Assembly (NCBI RefSeq): GCF_014217625.1
Contig: NZ_CP043641.1
Location: forward strand, 2,046,001 to 2,110,000
Direction: 5' to 3'
DNA: 64,000 nt
DNA from: Leifsonia shinshuensis
GTDB lineage: Bacteria; Actinomycetota; Actinomycetes; Actinomycetales; Microbacteriaceae
The translations under genes were made by a program, and so were the position numbers. Below the pieces are notes generated by a model, which was not told the origin of the DNA, did no database searches, and saw only the letters and a program-made list of their open reading frames with translations. Below, in pieces: positions 16,812-24,793 of this stretch. Position 1 is the stretch's first letter. Each line of letters begins with the position of its first letter.

Positions 16812-16866
16812 AGGATTCATGCGAATGGGGGCGCGCCGTCGGCGCGCCCCCATTCGCATGAATCCT
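16812..16866. terminator. 26-bp perfect hairpin, bidirectional terminator
   Basis: A perfect 26-bp inverted repeat (16812-16837 and 16841-16866) with a 3-nt loop GTC lies between the stop codon of the PLP enzyme and the stop codon of the convergent NmrA-like pseudogene; its last base is the first base of that stop. The GC-rich core is GGGGGCGCGCC. No T-run follows. It is unusually long for a terminator. Confidence 0.7.
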
Positions 16867-17506
16867 CAGTAGGAGAGAGACAGGTGTTCGCGACTGTGCC
16901 GTTCATCGCTCAGCGCGATGCCCATGATCCCCTGTGCGAAGTCCGCTCCCGATATCACGGACTCGCCGTCCTCGCTGAACACGGCGACATCGCCGTGCAG
17001 ACGGTACTCGCCGCGCACGTCGTCGGGACCATCCGCCCCGAACTCGGCCGCCGGGCTGACGAACACCCAGTCCGCTGCCACACCCTGCAGGACGGAGAGC
17101 ACGCGGACCACTTCACGGGCTTCGCCGGCGTACTCGGGGGGAACGCGATCGCCGTCGGCGAACCGAGGTCCGCCCGGCGCCTCACGCAGCGAACTGAAGC
17201 CGCCGACCACGATGAGCATGGCGCCGGCCCGCACGGCGGCATCGAGAAGGACGATGTACGCCTCCGCAAGCCGGTCTTCGAGCTCGGCACGGGGGGGGCA
17301 ACGCCCCGATTACGGACATCGCTCTCCGAGACCGCTCGCTCCACAGCCTGGGGATGCAGCGCGTTCCCGGTGATGATGTCCAGTCCCGGACGCGGCTCTA
17401 CGCCGCCCCGGCTGAATGCGCGCACCGTGAACCCACGGGTCAGAGCGTCGGCGACGATCGCGGAGCCCGCGAAGCCAAACGCGCCGATTACGGTGATGGT
17501 GGTCGT
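16866..17506 (-). pseudogene. NmrA/NAD(P)-binding epimerase-like gene, broken
   Basis: Remains of a roughly 210-residue atypical SDR of the NAD(P)H-binding (NmrA-like) family. The N-terminal part (TTITVIGAFGFAGSAIVADAL) and the C-terminal part (LIVVGGFSSLREAPG, ADWVFVSPAAEFG, GEYRLHGD, SGADFAQGI) are in different frames. The middle of the protein (VIGALPPP) is in a third frame. Frameshifts map to CC at 17314-17315 and to a run of eight C on the coding strand (17291-17298). In addition the expected start codon is ACG (17504-17506) behind a good GAGGA site. It overlaps the end of tatC. Homopolymer sequencing error could explain one shift, but three lesions suggest real decay. Confidence 0.7.
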
Positions 17507-18285
17507 GCGATTCCTCTTCTCTGGATGGAGTCGATTGCGGCGATGACTCGCTTGTCGTGAAGCCAGGCGACGCTGAAGGCGGCGAAGTAGAGCGCCATCA
17601 TAGGGATGGCGAGCAGGAACATCGCGAGCACGTCAGCGGCGGGGGTGGCAATCGCGGTGAACAGTGCGATGAGAATCAGAGCAGTCCGCCAAGAACCGAT
17701 GATCGACCTGGCAGGGAGGACACCCGTGAAGTTCAGGAGCACCAGGAAGACCGGCAGCACGAAAGCGACACCCACCGCGAGCACCAACTTGGCCACGAAG
17801 TCCACATAGGCCTTCGCGGCGATGATCGCCGAATCCTGTGTGGAGGCGAAACTCGTGAGCAGGCTGACGATATGTGGCACAAGCAGCCAGCCGACGAAAC
17901 CCCCGACCAGGAACAGCGGCACCGCCGTGAAGAAGAAGCCGAACGCGTACGTGCGTTCCTTCCGCGTGAGCGCCGGAACAAGGTAGGCCCAGATCTCGTA
18001 GAGCCAGACCGGGCTCGAGATCACGGCGCCGATGGTCATCGCCACCTGCATCTTGAGGTCGAAGGCACCGGTGATGCTGTCGTAGTTGAGCATCGCCGCT
18101 CTGCCGGTCTGCCGCGCGACCGCGGTGATAGGCCCGCGAAGCGCGTCCATCGCCGTGCCCGCGAGCACGAAACCGATGACCGAACCGATGAGGAGGCCGA
18201 GGGCGGCACGGAACAGCCGCCGGCGGAATTCGGCGACGTGCTCCGTCAGCGACATCCGGCCGTCACGGCTCGCGCGAGCCGGCAT
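17488..18285 (-). CDS. tatC: Sec-independent protein translocase TatC (first copy)
   Basis: 265-residue polytopic core of the twin-arginine translocase, which binds the RR signal. Six TM segments are visible. Typical features are the cytoplasmic MSLTEHVAEFRRRLF, the conserved SPVWLYEIWAYLVPALTRKER and the late FTAIATPAADVLAMFLLAIPM. I chose the ATG at 18285 because the second TatC (59056) has the same short N-terminal extension and AAGGG lies 9 nt upstream; the ATG at 18255 is an alternative. It overlaps tatA by 23 bp. It sits at the end of the long minus-strand operon of region 3. The organism presumably has a housekeeping Tat system elsewhere, so this set may be dedicated to exported proteins of this cluster. 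Confidence 0.92.
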   Translation of the reverse strand: MPARASRDGRMSLTEHVAEFRRRLFRAALGLLIGSVIGFVLAGTAMDALRGPITAVARQTGRAAMLNYDSITGAFDLKMQVAMTIGAVISSPVWLYEIWAYLVPALTRKERTYAFGFFFTAVPLFLVGGFVGWLLVPHIVSLLTSFASTQDSAIIAAKAYVDFVAKLVLAVGVAFVLPVFLVLLNFTGVLPARSIIGSWRTALILIALFTAIATPAADVLAMFLLAIPMMALYFAAFSVAWLHDKRVIAAIDSIQRRGIARPPSP

Positions 18286-18460
18286 CCTGCGACACCCTTG
18301 GCGCCGTCCCGTCACGCTTGAGCCCGTCGACCTCGCCCTTGAAGATCCGCATCGACTGACCGATGCTCTTCGCGAGTGCAGGCAGCTTCGGAGCACCGAA
18401 CAGCAGAAGGATCACCGCGAGAATGATCAGCAGATGCCAACCCGTGAGTCCAGCGAACAT
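18263..18460 (-). CDS. tatA: twin-arginine translocase subunit TatA (first copy)
   Basis: 65-residue protein with one N-terminal TM helix (LTGWHLLIILAVILLLFG), the FGAPKLPALAKSIGQSM hinge and amphipathic helix, and a short charged tail. This is the pore-forming subunit type. It starts 2 bp after the tatB stop and overlaps tatC. Its N-terminus (MFAGLTGWHLLII) closely matches the TatA at 58817 (MFGNLTGWHALIL), so the two tat operons are related. Confidence 0.92.
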   Translation of the reverse strand: MFAGLTGWHLLIILAVILLLFGAPKLPALAKSIGQSMRIFKGEVDGLKRDGTAPRVSQDAGSREP

Positions 18461-18462
18461 GA

Positions 18463-18759
18463 CTACTTCCTTTCGATAGCGTCGACACCGGACCGGTCTT
18501 CCGGGGTGTCGAGAAGTGCATCACGAATGATCCGGCGCGGGTCGTACTGCCGCGGGTCCAGCCGCCGCCACTCGATCTCCGTGACCTCCTCGCCGAGCTC
18601 ATCGCGGAGGCGCGACTTCCCACGCTCTCCCAGATCACGGACCTGACGGACCAGCGCCCCGAGGCGACGAGCGGCCTCCGGCAACCGCGACGGCCCGACC
18701 ACGAACACTGCGATCACGGCCACGACAACCAGCTTCTCGAACGAGAAACCATCGAACAT
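18463..18759 (-). CDS. tatB: twin-arginine translocase subunit TatB (first copy)
   Basis: 98 residues: TM helix (FEKLVVVAVIAVFVVGPSRLPEAA), amphipathic helix, and a C-terminal stretch EEVTEIEWRRLDPRQYDPRRII that recurs almost unchanged in the TatB encoded at 59872 (EFDEIDWKRLDPRQYDPRQII). The GPSRLP turn and the longer helix distinguish TatB from TatA. It lies 23 bp downstream of the aminotransferase, in the same operon. Confidence 0.88.
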   Translation of the reverse strand: MFDGFSFEKLVVVAVIAVFVVGPSRLPEAARRLGALVRQVRDLGERGKSRLRDELGEEVTEIEWRRLDPRQYDPRRIIRDALLDTPEDRSGVDAIERK

Positions 18760-18782
18760 CGCTCAACCCGCCGTCCTGTGTC

Positions 18783-20066
18783 CTACTCGAACACCTCGGC
18801 AAGCGTCGCGAAGAGACCGTCGACGATCCGGGTGACTTCCTCGGCGGTGACCGTCAAGGGTGGAGTTATGACGATACGAGAGTGGTTCCCCATCACGATG
18901 ACGCCCGCCGTCTCACGGATCGCGCGGTCCAGCGGCAGCGTCCGATCGCGGACACGTGTCGAATCCAGCCAGACGCTGACCATCAGGCCGATGCCACGCA
19001 CAGCCAGCACTGCGGGCTGCAGGAGTGCGGCTACATCGAGCTCTCGCCTGAGCTGCGCACCCCGCTCCCGTGCCGCCGCGATGAGGGACTCGCGTTCGAT
19101 GATCTCGAGGTTCCTCACAGCGAGCGCGCACGCCACGGGATTGCCCGCGTACGATCCCCCGTGATGGTAGCCCGCCAGGCCGTCGGCGATCGCGTCGGAG
19201 ATGATGACGGCCGAGAGCACGCCGTACCCGCTCGCGATCCCCTTCGCCACCACGATCACGTCCGGTGTGATCCCCCACAGTTCGCACCCGAACCAGGCTC
19301 CGCTGCGTCCGAACGCGGTCACCACCTCGTCCGCGACGAAGAGGATGTCGTTCATGCGGAGCACCTCAAGCACTCGCGGCCAGTAGTCGGCCGGCGGCGC
19401 GAACATCCCAGCGGGTCCGAACACCGGTTCACCGAACATGGCGGCGATCGTCTCGGCGCCCTCTTCTGCGATGACCCTTTCGAGCTCCGCCAGACAATAG
19501 TCGGTGATACTCGCGCCCACCGGTTGCGAGCCCTCCAATGGCATCGTCAGCCCGATCGTCTTGCGCCCCGGGACCGGACGAATCCGCCCGGCAAGCTCCA
19601 GGCCGCCGTACGTGTGACCGTGATACGCGCCGCGCAGCGCGAGGATCGTCGTCTTCCGCGGTAGTCCGCGGTTGGCCTGATAGCGGCGCACGACTTGGAG
19701 AGCGTCGTCGTCGGCCTCCGACCCGCTCGTGCTGAATCGGACCTTGCCGCTTTCGAGCGGAGAGAGTTCGACGAGCCGCCTCGCAAGTTCAACCGCGTGC
19801 GGGTTCCGGTACTCCTCGTGCGTGGTGAAGTGCTCTAGCCGGGCCATCTGCGTGGCCGCCACCTCGGCCATTTCGACGCGCCCGTGGCCGATCTGGCAGA
19901 GCCAAGCGCTCGCGTGGGCATCGAGGTACGCCCGGCCGTGGATGTCCCAGACGGTGCACCCTACGCCGCGTTCGAGGATGAACGGCTCGGTGGGAGCGGA
20001 ACCGGGCCCGCCGTGCTCGAAGTAGCGGAGGTCGTCAGAGGCCAGTCCGGCCAGCTCGGACGTCAT
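18783..20066 (-). CDS. class III aminotransferase (omega-aminotransferase type)
   Basis: 427-residue PLP enzyme. Motifs: YLDAHASAWLCQIGHGR, STSGSEADDDAL, YHGHTYGGLE, LFVADEVVTAFGRSG, and the PLP lysine in VVAKGIASGYG. It resembles omega-amino acid:pyruvate aminotransferases rather than the phospho-lyase-like enzyme at 15505. The ATG at 20066 overlaps the stop of the SnoaL-like gene by 4 bp. In the operon it follows MoaF and a SnoaL-like protein and precedes tatBAC. A role in removing the amino group from a peptide- or amine-derived substrate taken up by the Dpp-type transporter is plausible but unproven. Confidence 0.87.
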   Translation of the reverse strand: MTSELAGLASDDLRYFEHGGPGSAPTEPFILERGVGCTVWDIHGRAYLDAHASAWLCQIGHGRVEMAEVAATQMARLEHFTTHEEYRNPHAVELARRLVELSPLESGKVRFSTSGSEADDDALQVVRRYQANRGLPRKTTILALRGAYHGHTYGGLELAGRIRPVPGRKTIGLTMPLEGSQPVGASITDYCLAELERVIAEEGAETIAAMFGEPVFGPAGMFAPPADYWPRVLEVLRMNDILFVADEVVTAFGRSGAWFGCELWGITPDVIVVAKGIASGYGVLSAVIISDAIADGLAGYHHGGSYAGNPVACALAVRNLEIIERESLIAAARERGAQLRRELDVAALLQPAVLAVRGIGLMVSVWLDSTRVRDRTLPLDRAIRETAGVIVMGNHSRIVITPPLTVTAEEVTRIVDGLFATLAEVFE

Positions 20067-20437
20067 CGCACGCCCTCCTCGACCGTCGTGAACGTCTTGG
20101 TCGCGATCCGCCACCCTTCGTCCTCGTGCACGAGGGTGAACAGGTTCACGAACGACGACCCCGCGTATCCGGCCTCCTCCAGCACCGCGGTCGCCGTTCT
20201 GCCTGCGATGCGGACCACGCTGATCCGGGTGACGTAGCCGGACACCCAGTCGAGATCCGCGGAAGTCGCATCCACCACTCCGAAGAACTCCTGGATCGGA
20301 GCGGAGACGAACTGGTCGCCGAGGTATCCCCACATCCGCGCGTCGTCGCGGAAAGTCGACTGCAGCAGCGGGACATCGGCGGTGCTCACGGCTCGGACGT
20401 AGGCGGCGACGACGGCGGTGACATCCTCGGCGCTCAT
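20063..20437 (-). CDS. SnoaL/NTF2-like protein (lumazine-binding-like)
   Basis: 124-residue protein with the cone-shaped NTF2 fold signature: helix VVAAYVRAVSTADVPLL, then FRDDARMWGYLGDQF, and beta strands ending in VNLFTLVHEDEGWRIATKTFT. Such proteins include isomerases, dehydratases and non-enzymatic ligand binders. The ATG at 20437 overlaps the end of moaF by 4 bp, and its own end overlaps the aminotransferase start by 4 bp, so the three genes are tightly coupled. The function is unknown. Confidence 0.75.
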   Translation of the reverse strand: MSAEDVTAVVAAYVRAVSTADVPLLQSTFRDDARMWGYLGDQFVSAPIQEFFGVVDATSADLDWVSGYVTRISVVRIAGRTATAVLEEAGYAGSSFVNLFTLVHEDEGWRIATKTFTTVEEGVR

Positions 20438-21261
20438 GCCGCAGCTCCGCCCTCGCGCGCTGACAGCGGCTGCGGATAGACCGTCCGGGACAGGATCCGG
20501 CCGTACGCGCCGAAGAGGAAGTGGCTGGGCCGATTGCCGTCGCTCTCGCTCCCGAAGGCGGCGCAGTAGGAGCGCAGCCCGTCGAAATCGAGCACCATCA
20601 GCGCTCCCATGCTCAGGACCTTCTCGGAGAAGGTCAGTGCGTAGATGCCGTCACGGAGCTTGTAGACCCGGCAGGGATCGGTGTCGGCGAGCGGATACTC
20701 CTCTCCGGCGAGACAATGCCAGACGTACCACTCGTCATTGAGGTAGATGTGCTCGTAGACGTCGTCCGCGCTGTACTCCCACAGTGCGCGCACGCCGTTG
20801 AGATCGCTAGAGCGGCCGATGGGCTCGAATTCGGCGGTCGTCGTCCCTGCCGGGCCGCCCGTCACGGAGGGGAGCTCCGTCACCTGGACCACCGAAGGGA
20901 CTCCCGGTGCGGTCGCCTCGAGCCGCTGATGGAGGACGAGCGCCCGCCCGTGGGTCACGTCGATGGCGAGTTCAACGGCGGAGGAGCTGTCCTCCGAGGA
21001 GGAGAAGCCGACGACGTAGAGCCCCACCGCCGGCTTGAGCGCTTCGTACGTTTCGGCGTGGTAGCGGTCACCATCCCCGCCCGACCGCCAGCGCAACTCG
21101 GTGGCCGAGTCGAAGACGTACTCGGTGGTGCGATCGCCGTCCGTCAGCGACAGCCGCAGTCCCGCGAGCTCATCGGTCGGCACCGCTTTGTTCGCGGCGA
21201 AGCCTGTTCCGAGGCCCAATGTCTCCGCCGCGAGAACGGGCGTGGGCTCTGATGATGTCAT
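20434..21261 (-). CDS. MoaF family protein
   Basis: 275 residues with two beta-rich (calycin-like) halves. The C-terminal part contains the family pattern DVYEHIYLNDEWYVWHCLAGEEYPLADTD (Y-E-H-I-Y, W-H-C-L-G, D-T-D), followed by YALTFSEKVLSMGALMVLDF. The family takes its name from a Klebsiella gene in the monoamine regulon and is annotated as linked to molybdenum cofactor, but its biochemical role is unproven. Its presence in a cluster with amine-handling genes fits that history. No signal peptide. It begins 55 bp after the upstream binding-protein gene. Confidence 0.72.
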   Translation of the reverse strand: MTSSEPTPVLAAETLGLGTGFAANKAVPTDELAGLRLSLTDGDRTTEYVFDSATELRWRSGGDGDRYHAETYEALKPAVGLYVVGFSSSEDSSSAVELAIDVTHGRALVLHQRLEATAPGVPSVVQVTELPSVTGGPAGTTTAEFEPIGRSSDLNGVRALWEYSADDVYEHIYLNDEWYVWHCLAGEEYPLADTDPCRVYKLRDGIYALTFSEKVLSMGALMVLDFDGLRSYCAAFGSESDGNRPSHFLFGAYGRILSRTVYPQPLSAREGGAAA

Positions 21262-21316
21262 CTGATGTTCCTTGTCGTTGCGTTCGGTCGTGGTGCGCCG
21301 GCGGTGTCAGCGCCGT

Positions 21317-22879
21317 CTACGATGCGAGCCACAGGTTGGCATAGCGGTAGAGAGCGAGCCCCGAGACATCGGGGACGATTCCGCCGAGCTTCTTGCTGTG
21401 GCCGTCGATCGCGTCGTAGTAGTTCGGGATGATCAGGCTGCCGCGGTCGTACTGGATCTTCTGCATGTCTGCGGCGATCTCTTTCGCCCGCGTGGGGTTG
21501 AGTTCCGGTGCCAGCTGCGCATACAACTTTGTGAACTCTTCGTCCTTGAATGCGCTGTAGTTCGACGTGGAGGTCGGCCCGTCGGTCGTCTGCACCGTGT
21601 AGAGGTAGTTGAACGGCGGCGCGACGTTCGGCGAGAACAGGTATGTCCCGTAGTTGGACCCGAAGAAGGTGGCGGAGTCGAGCTTGTTCACGTGCACCGT
21701 GACCCCCGCGGCCTTCGCTTGTTGGGCGAAGAGTTGGGACATGCTGACTACGCCTGCGCCGAAGTCGCTGGTGGTCAGGGTCACCTGCAGTTTCTCGGCG
21801 CCGGCCTGCTTGAGCAGATACTTGGCCTTGTCGAGGTCCTGGTGCCGCGGGGCAAGCCCGGTATCGAACAGTGGGTCGCTCGGAGAGTAGAGGTCGTTGG
21901 CCGACCGGGCGAATCCGTTGTACGCTCCGCGCGTCAACTCCTCGCGATCCACGAGGAGGCGGAAAGCCTGACGCACTCGGACGTCATCGAACGGAGCCTG
22001 ATCCATCCTCATCTGCAGCGGGTAGAAGCTGTTGGTCTTCTGCACCAGGAGCGCGACCTCTGGCTTGTTCCGGAGGGTCTGGCTGAGAGTGAAGTCGATC
22101 GTGTCCGCTCCGAGGATCTGGCCGCTGGCGAGCGCGTTGACCCGTGCAGCGTCCTCGTTGAAGTCAACGATCACGAGCTCGTCGAGGTACGGCTTACCGA
22201 TCTGCCAGTAGTTCTCGTAGCGGACGAAGTGGGTCTGCTGTCCGGGGACGAAGCTCTTCAGCTTGAACGGCCCGGTCCCCACCGGCTTCGCGATGTCGAA
22301 GCCTTCGGGGACGATCGGGACGAACGTCGAGAGGATCTCGGGGAGATTGCTCGTGCCGGTCTTCAGCTTCAGTCTGAACGTGAGCGGATCGACGATGGTG
22401 CTGGCGCCGAGGTCGATGACCGACAGCGCCCCTGAACTGCTCGCCGCTGTTGCCGGGTCCTGGATGGAACGGAAGGTTGCGAAGACATCGTTCGCGGTGA
22501 GGGGTTTCCCGTTGTGGAACGTGATCCCGCTCTTGAGCTTGATCGTCCACTCGTCGGCCGCCGCGTTGACCGAGTAGGTGTCGACGAGCCGCGGTTTGAT
22601 CCGGTAGTCACCCGTGGAGTACCACAGCGTCTCGTACATGGCCATGTAGCGGGCGAAGTCGGCGGAGGTGTTCGAGATCCACGGGCTCAGACTTCCCGTG
22701 GATCCCGAACCCATCGCACCGTGGATGAACGTGCCGCCTCGCCGAGGCGTTCCCGTCGGTTGCACGTCGACGATTCCGCTCGCGTGTTGCGGCGTGCACG
22801 CGGCCAGGACGCTCGTGGCGGCCAGGGCCAGGCCTCCCAGCGCTCCGGCCTGAAGCAGACTCCGTCGTGAAAGCGTCAT
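21317..22879 (-). CDS. peptide/opine-type ABC transporter substrate-binding lipoprotein (SBP family 5), copy 1
   Basis: 520 residues, extracellular lipoprotein of the DppA/OppA type. The N-terminus has a twin-arginine-like signal (TLSRRSLLQAG) followed by a hydrophobic stretch and lipobox LAAC (Cys at about residue 28). SBP_bac_5 features: YETLWYSTGDYRIKPRLVDTY, DEWTIKLKSGITFHNGKPLTANDV, FRLLVDREEL. It is the second binding protein served by the single permease/ATPase set upstream; the other is at 25638-27191 and clearly homologous. The twin-arginine signal connects it with the tatBAC genes in the same operon. Confidence 0.9.
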   Translation of the reverse strand: MTLSRRSLLQAGALGGLALAATSVLAACTPQHASGIVDVQPTGTPRRGGTFIHGAMGSGSTGSLSPWISNTSADFARYMAMYETLWYSTGDYRIKPRLVDTYSVNAAADEWTIKLKSGITFHNGKPLTANDVFATFRSIQDPATAASSSGALSVIDLGASTIVDPLTFRLKLKTGTSNLPEILSTFVPIVPEGFDIAKPVGTGPFKLKSFVPGQQTHFVRYENYWQIGKPYLDELVIVDFNEDAARVNALASGQILGADTIDFTLSQTLRNKPEVALLVQKTNSFYPLQMRMDQAPFDDVRVRQAFRLLVDREELTRGAYNGFARSANDLYSPSDPLFDTGLAPRHQDLDKAKYLLKQAGAEKLQVTLTTSDFGAGVVSMSQLFAQQAKAAGVTVHVNKLDSATFFGSNYGTYLFSPNVAPPFNYLYTVQTTDGPTSTSNYSAFKDEEFTKLYAQLAPELNPTRAKEIAADMQKIQYDRGSLIIPNYYDAIDGHSKKLGGIVPDVSGLALYRYANLWLAS

Positions 22880-22956
22880 GCCGTCCTCCTCGGTGATGCG
22901 GACCCGGTTCGTCCGCTGGTTCGATTCTTGTGATTGTTCGGAATTGCTGTTTGGCG

Positions 22957-23889
22957 CTAGACGGCCTGCTCTTGACCAAGAGTCGACTGGATGAGCGATC
23001 CGCGGATCACCGGCGCCCCAGCGATTCCCGCGTCGATTGCGAAGAGGTCTCCGACCATCTCGTCACCTTCGATCTCGCGGAACGCGGTGACGTACAGCGT
23101 GGTGCCCTCGAAGCTGAGCGACATCGGGTGGATGCCGTCACCCAAGGGGATCTCACGGATCGACGAACCGTCGGGCGCGACCACGTCGACCGTCGATGAA
23201 CCGAATGATGCGACCCACAGCGACCCGTCGGCGCTGAACCGAAGGGCATGGGGTACATGCCCCTCCGGGAGCTGGTAGTACAGCGAGACGGATCCGTCGG
23301 GATCGCGTCGCATGATCCTGTCGCGATAGGACTCGCCCCAGTAGACCGCCCCGTCAGCGTCTCCGACGATTCCGCAGGGAAAGTCCGGGCCTGTCTCCAC
23401 GACGACCGATGCTGTCCCGTCCGGGTCGATCGCGATGATCGCGCCAGGCTCGGTGCGCTCCTCCTCATCCCAACGCCAGATGTTCGAATCGGTGAACCAG
23501 AGCCGGCCGTCTGCACCCCAGCAGATGTCGTGAGGAGCGATCAGCGGACGTCCCTCCACCTCGGTGAGCACGGTGTGCGGCAGGGTCGTGCCGAGGTGAA
23601 GGATCTGGATGCACGGGTCGATCGCATCAGGAGCTGTCCAGAAGTCCCCGATGTGGCCGCCGGTGTGAGCGAGGTAGGCGTTCTCATCGCGACCCATCAC
23701 CAGGCCGATCGGCCCCGATGATGTGCGGGCGACGACGAGCTTCCCGTTTCCTGGTGACCAGGTGATCAGGTCGCCGTTGTTGACGTCGACACAGACGAGG
23801 GAGCCGTCCTCGAGCGTGTCGGCGCCTTGCGGCATCTCTGCGAAGTCAGTCGAGAGCACTGTAACCGCGGCGTCGCGTTCAGCTGTCAT
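22957..23889 (-). CDS. SMP-30/gluconolactonase-like beta-propeller protein, copy 1
   Basis: 310-residue six-bladed beta-propeller lacking a signal peptide. The most conserved stretch is APHDICWGADGRLWFTDSN, followed by EPGAIIAIDPDG and FPCGIVGDADGAVYWGES; family members coordinate a divalent metal at the pore with such Glu/Asn/Asp residues and hydrolyse lactones or related esters. The ATG at 23889 overlaps the end of the next paralogue by 11 bp. It is one of three tandem SMP-30 genes between two binding proteins of a peptide-type ABC transporter. The substrate is unknown. Confidence 0.82.
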   Translation of the reverse strand: MTAERDAAVTVLSTDFAEMPQGADTLEDGSLVCVDVNNGDLITWSPGNGKLVVARTSSGPIGLVMGRDENAYLAHTGGHIGDFWTAPDAIDPCIQILHLGTTLPHTVLTEVEGRPLIAPHDICWGADGRLWFTDSNIWRWDEEERTEPGAIIAIDPDGTASVVVETGPDFPCGIVGDADGAVYWGESYRDRIMRRDPDGSVSLYYQLPEGHVPHALRFSADGSLWVASFGSSTVDVVAPDGSSIREIPLGDGIHPMSLSFEGTTLYVTAFREIEGDEMVGDLFAIDAGIAGAPVIRGSLIQSTLGQEQAV

Positions 23890-24793
23890 GGGTGTGCCTT
23901 TCTTGTTCAGGGAGAAGACCCTCGTAGGTCGGGGCGCCGGTCGTCGAGGTCGAGAGTCGGACGATCCGCCCGGGGCGGATCCCGTTGACATCGGTGTCCT
24001 CGGTGCCGAAGTCGACCACGTCGAGGAGTCCGTCGTGCCACAGGAAGTTGATCGGTACCCCACCGGTGCTGATGGTCTCGACCGGGGTGCCATCGCGTTC
24101 GAGCACGTCGATGCCGCCCGCTTCGAAGTTGGCGACCCAGAGCCGGCCGCGGGCGTCGAGCTTGATCGCCTCCGGCGTGTGGCCCTCGTCGAGTGTGGTG
24201 ATGATCTCGGTCGCGCCCCCGGGAAGAATCCTTCCGATCCGGCGCGTGTAGGACTCGACCCAGACCATCGACCCGTCCGCTTCTGCGGCGATCCCGTTCG
24301 GGAACACGTTGCCCGGCTCGTGAGCGACATGCGCGCGTCCGGCACGGTCGAAGCGGTAGATGCGGCCCGGATCGGCACGCTCATCCGGATCCCAGTGTCC
24401 GGAGTCTGTCATCCAGAGCCGGCCTTCCGTGTCCCAGACGAGTGAGTTCGGGGCGATGAAGGGGATGCCGTCCGCTTCGGTCGCGAGGGTCTCCACGTGT
24501 GCGCCGTCGGAGGAGACCCGCTGGAGCGAGGGTGGAACGCGGCGAGGAGCTCTGCGATTCACGCCGTCCGATCCGCTCTGGGCGACGTAGAGCCGCCCGT
24601 CGGAACCGAACAGGCACCCGTACGGCCGGCCTCCTGTCACAGCGAACGTCGCCAGCAGGCCATCGGGGTAGTGGACGGCGACCCGTCCGGTGTCGGCCTC
24701 CACGAAGAGGATCCCGCCGTCGTCGAGCATGATCGGTGATTCCGGATGCCATAACCGGTCGACGATCGTCTGGGCTTGCGTGGCCTGGGTCAT
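23879..24793 (-). CDS. SMP-30/gluconolactonase-like beta-propeller protein, copy 2
   Basis: 304 residues with the same propeller repeats as its neighbours (FIAPNSLVWDTEGRLWMTDSGHWDP, DPGRIYRF, FPNGIAAEADGSMVWVES, IKLDARGRLWVANFEAGGI). The start is the ATG at 24793, whose bases overlap the stop of copy 3 by 4 bp. Cytoplasmic by sequence. It probably hydrolyses a lactone or ester of the compound imported by the Dpp-type transporter, but that is inferred from the operon only. Confidence 0.82.
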   Translation of the reverse strand: MTQATQAQTIVDRLWHPESPIMLDDGGILFVEADTGRVAVHYPDGLLATFAVTGGRPYGCLFGSDGRLYVAQSGSDGVNRRAPRRVPPSLQRVSSDGAHVETLATEADGIPFIAPNSLVWDTEGRLWMTDSGHWDPDERADPGRIYRFDRAGRAHVAHEPGNVFPNGIAAEADGSMVWVESYTRRIGRILPGGATEIITTLDEGHTPEAIKLDARGRLWVANFEAGGIDVLERDGTPVETISTGGVPINFLWHDGLLDVVDFGTEDTDVNGIRPGRIVRLSTSTTGAPTYEGLLPEQERHTHDS

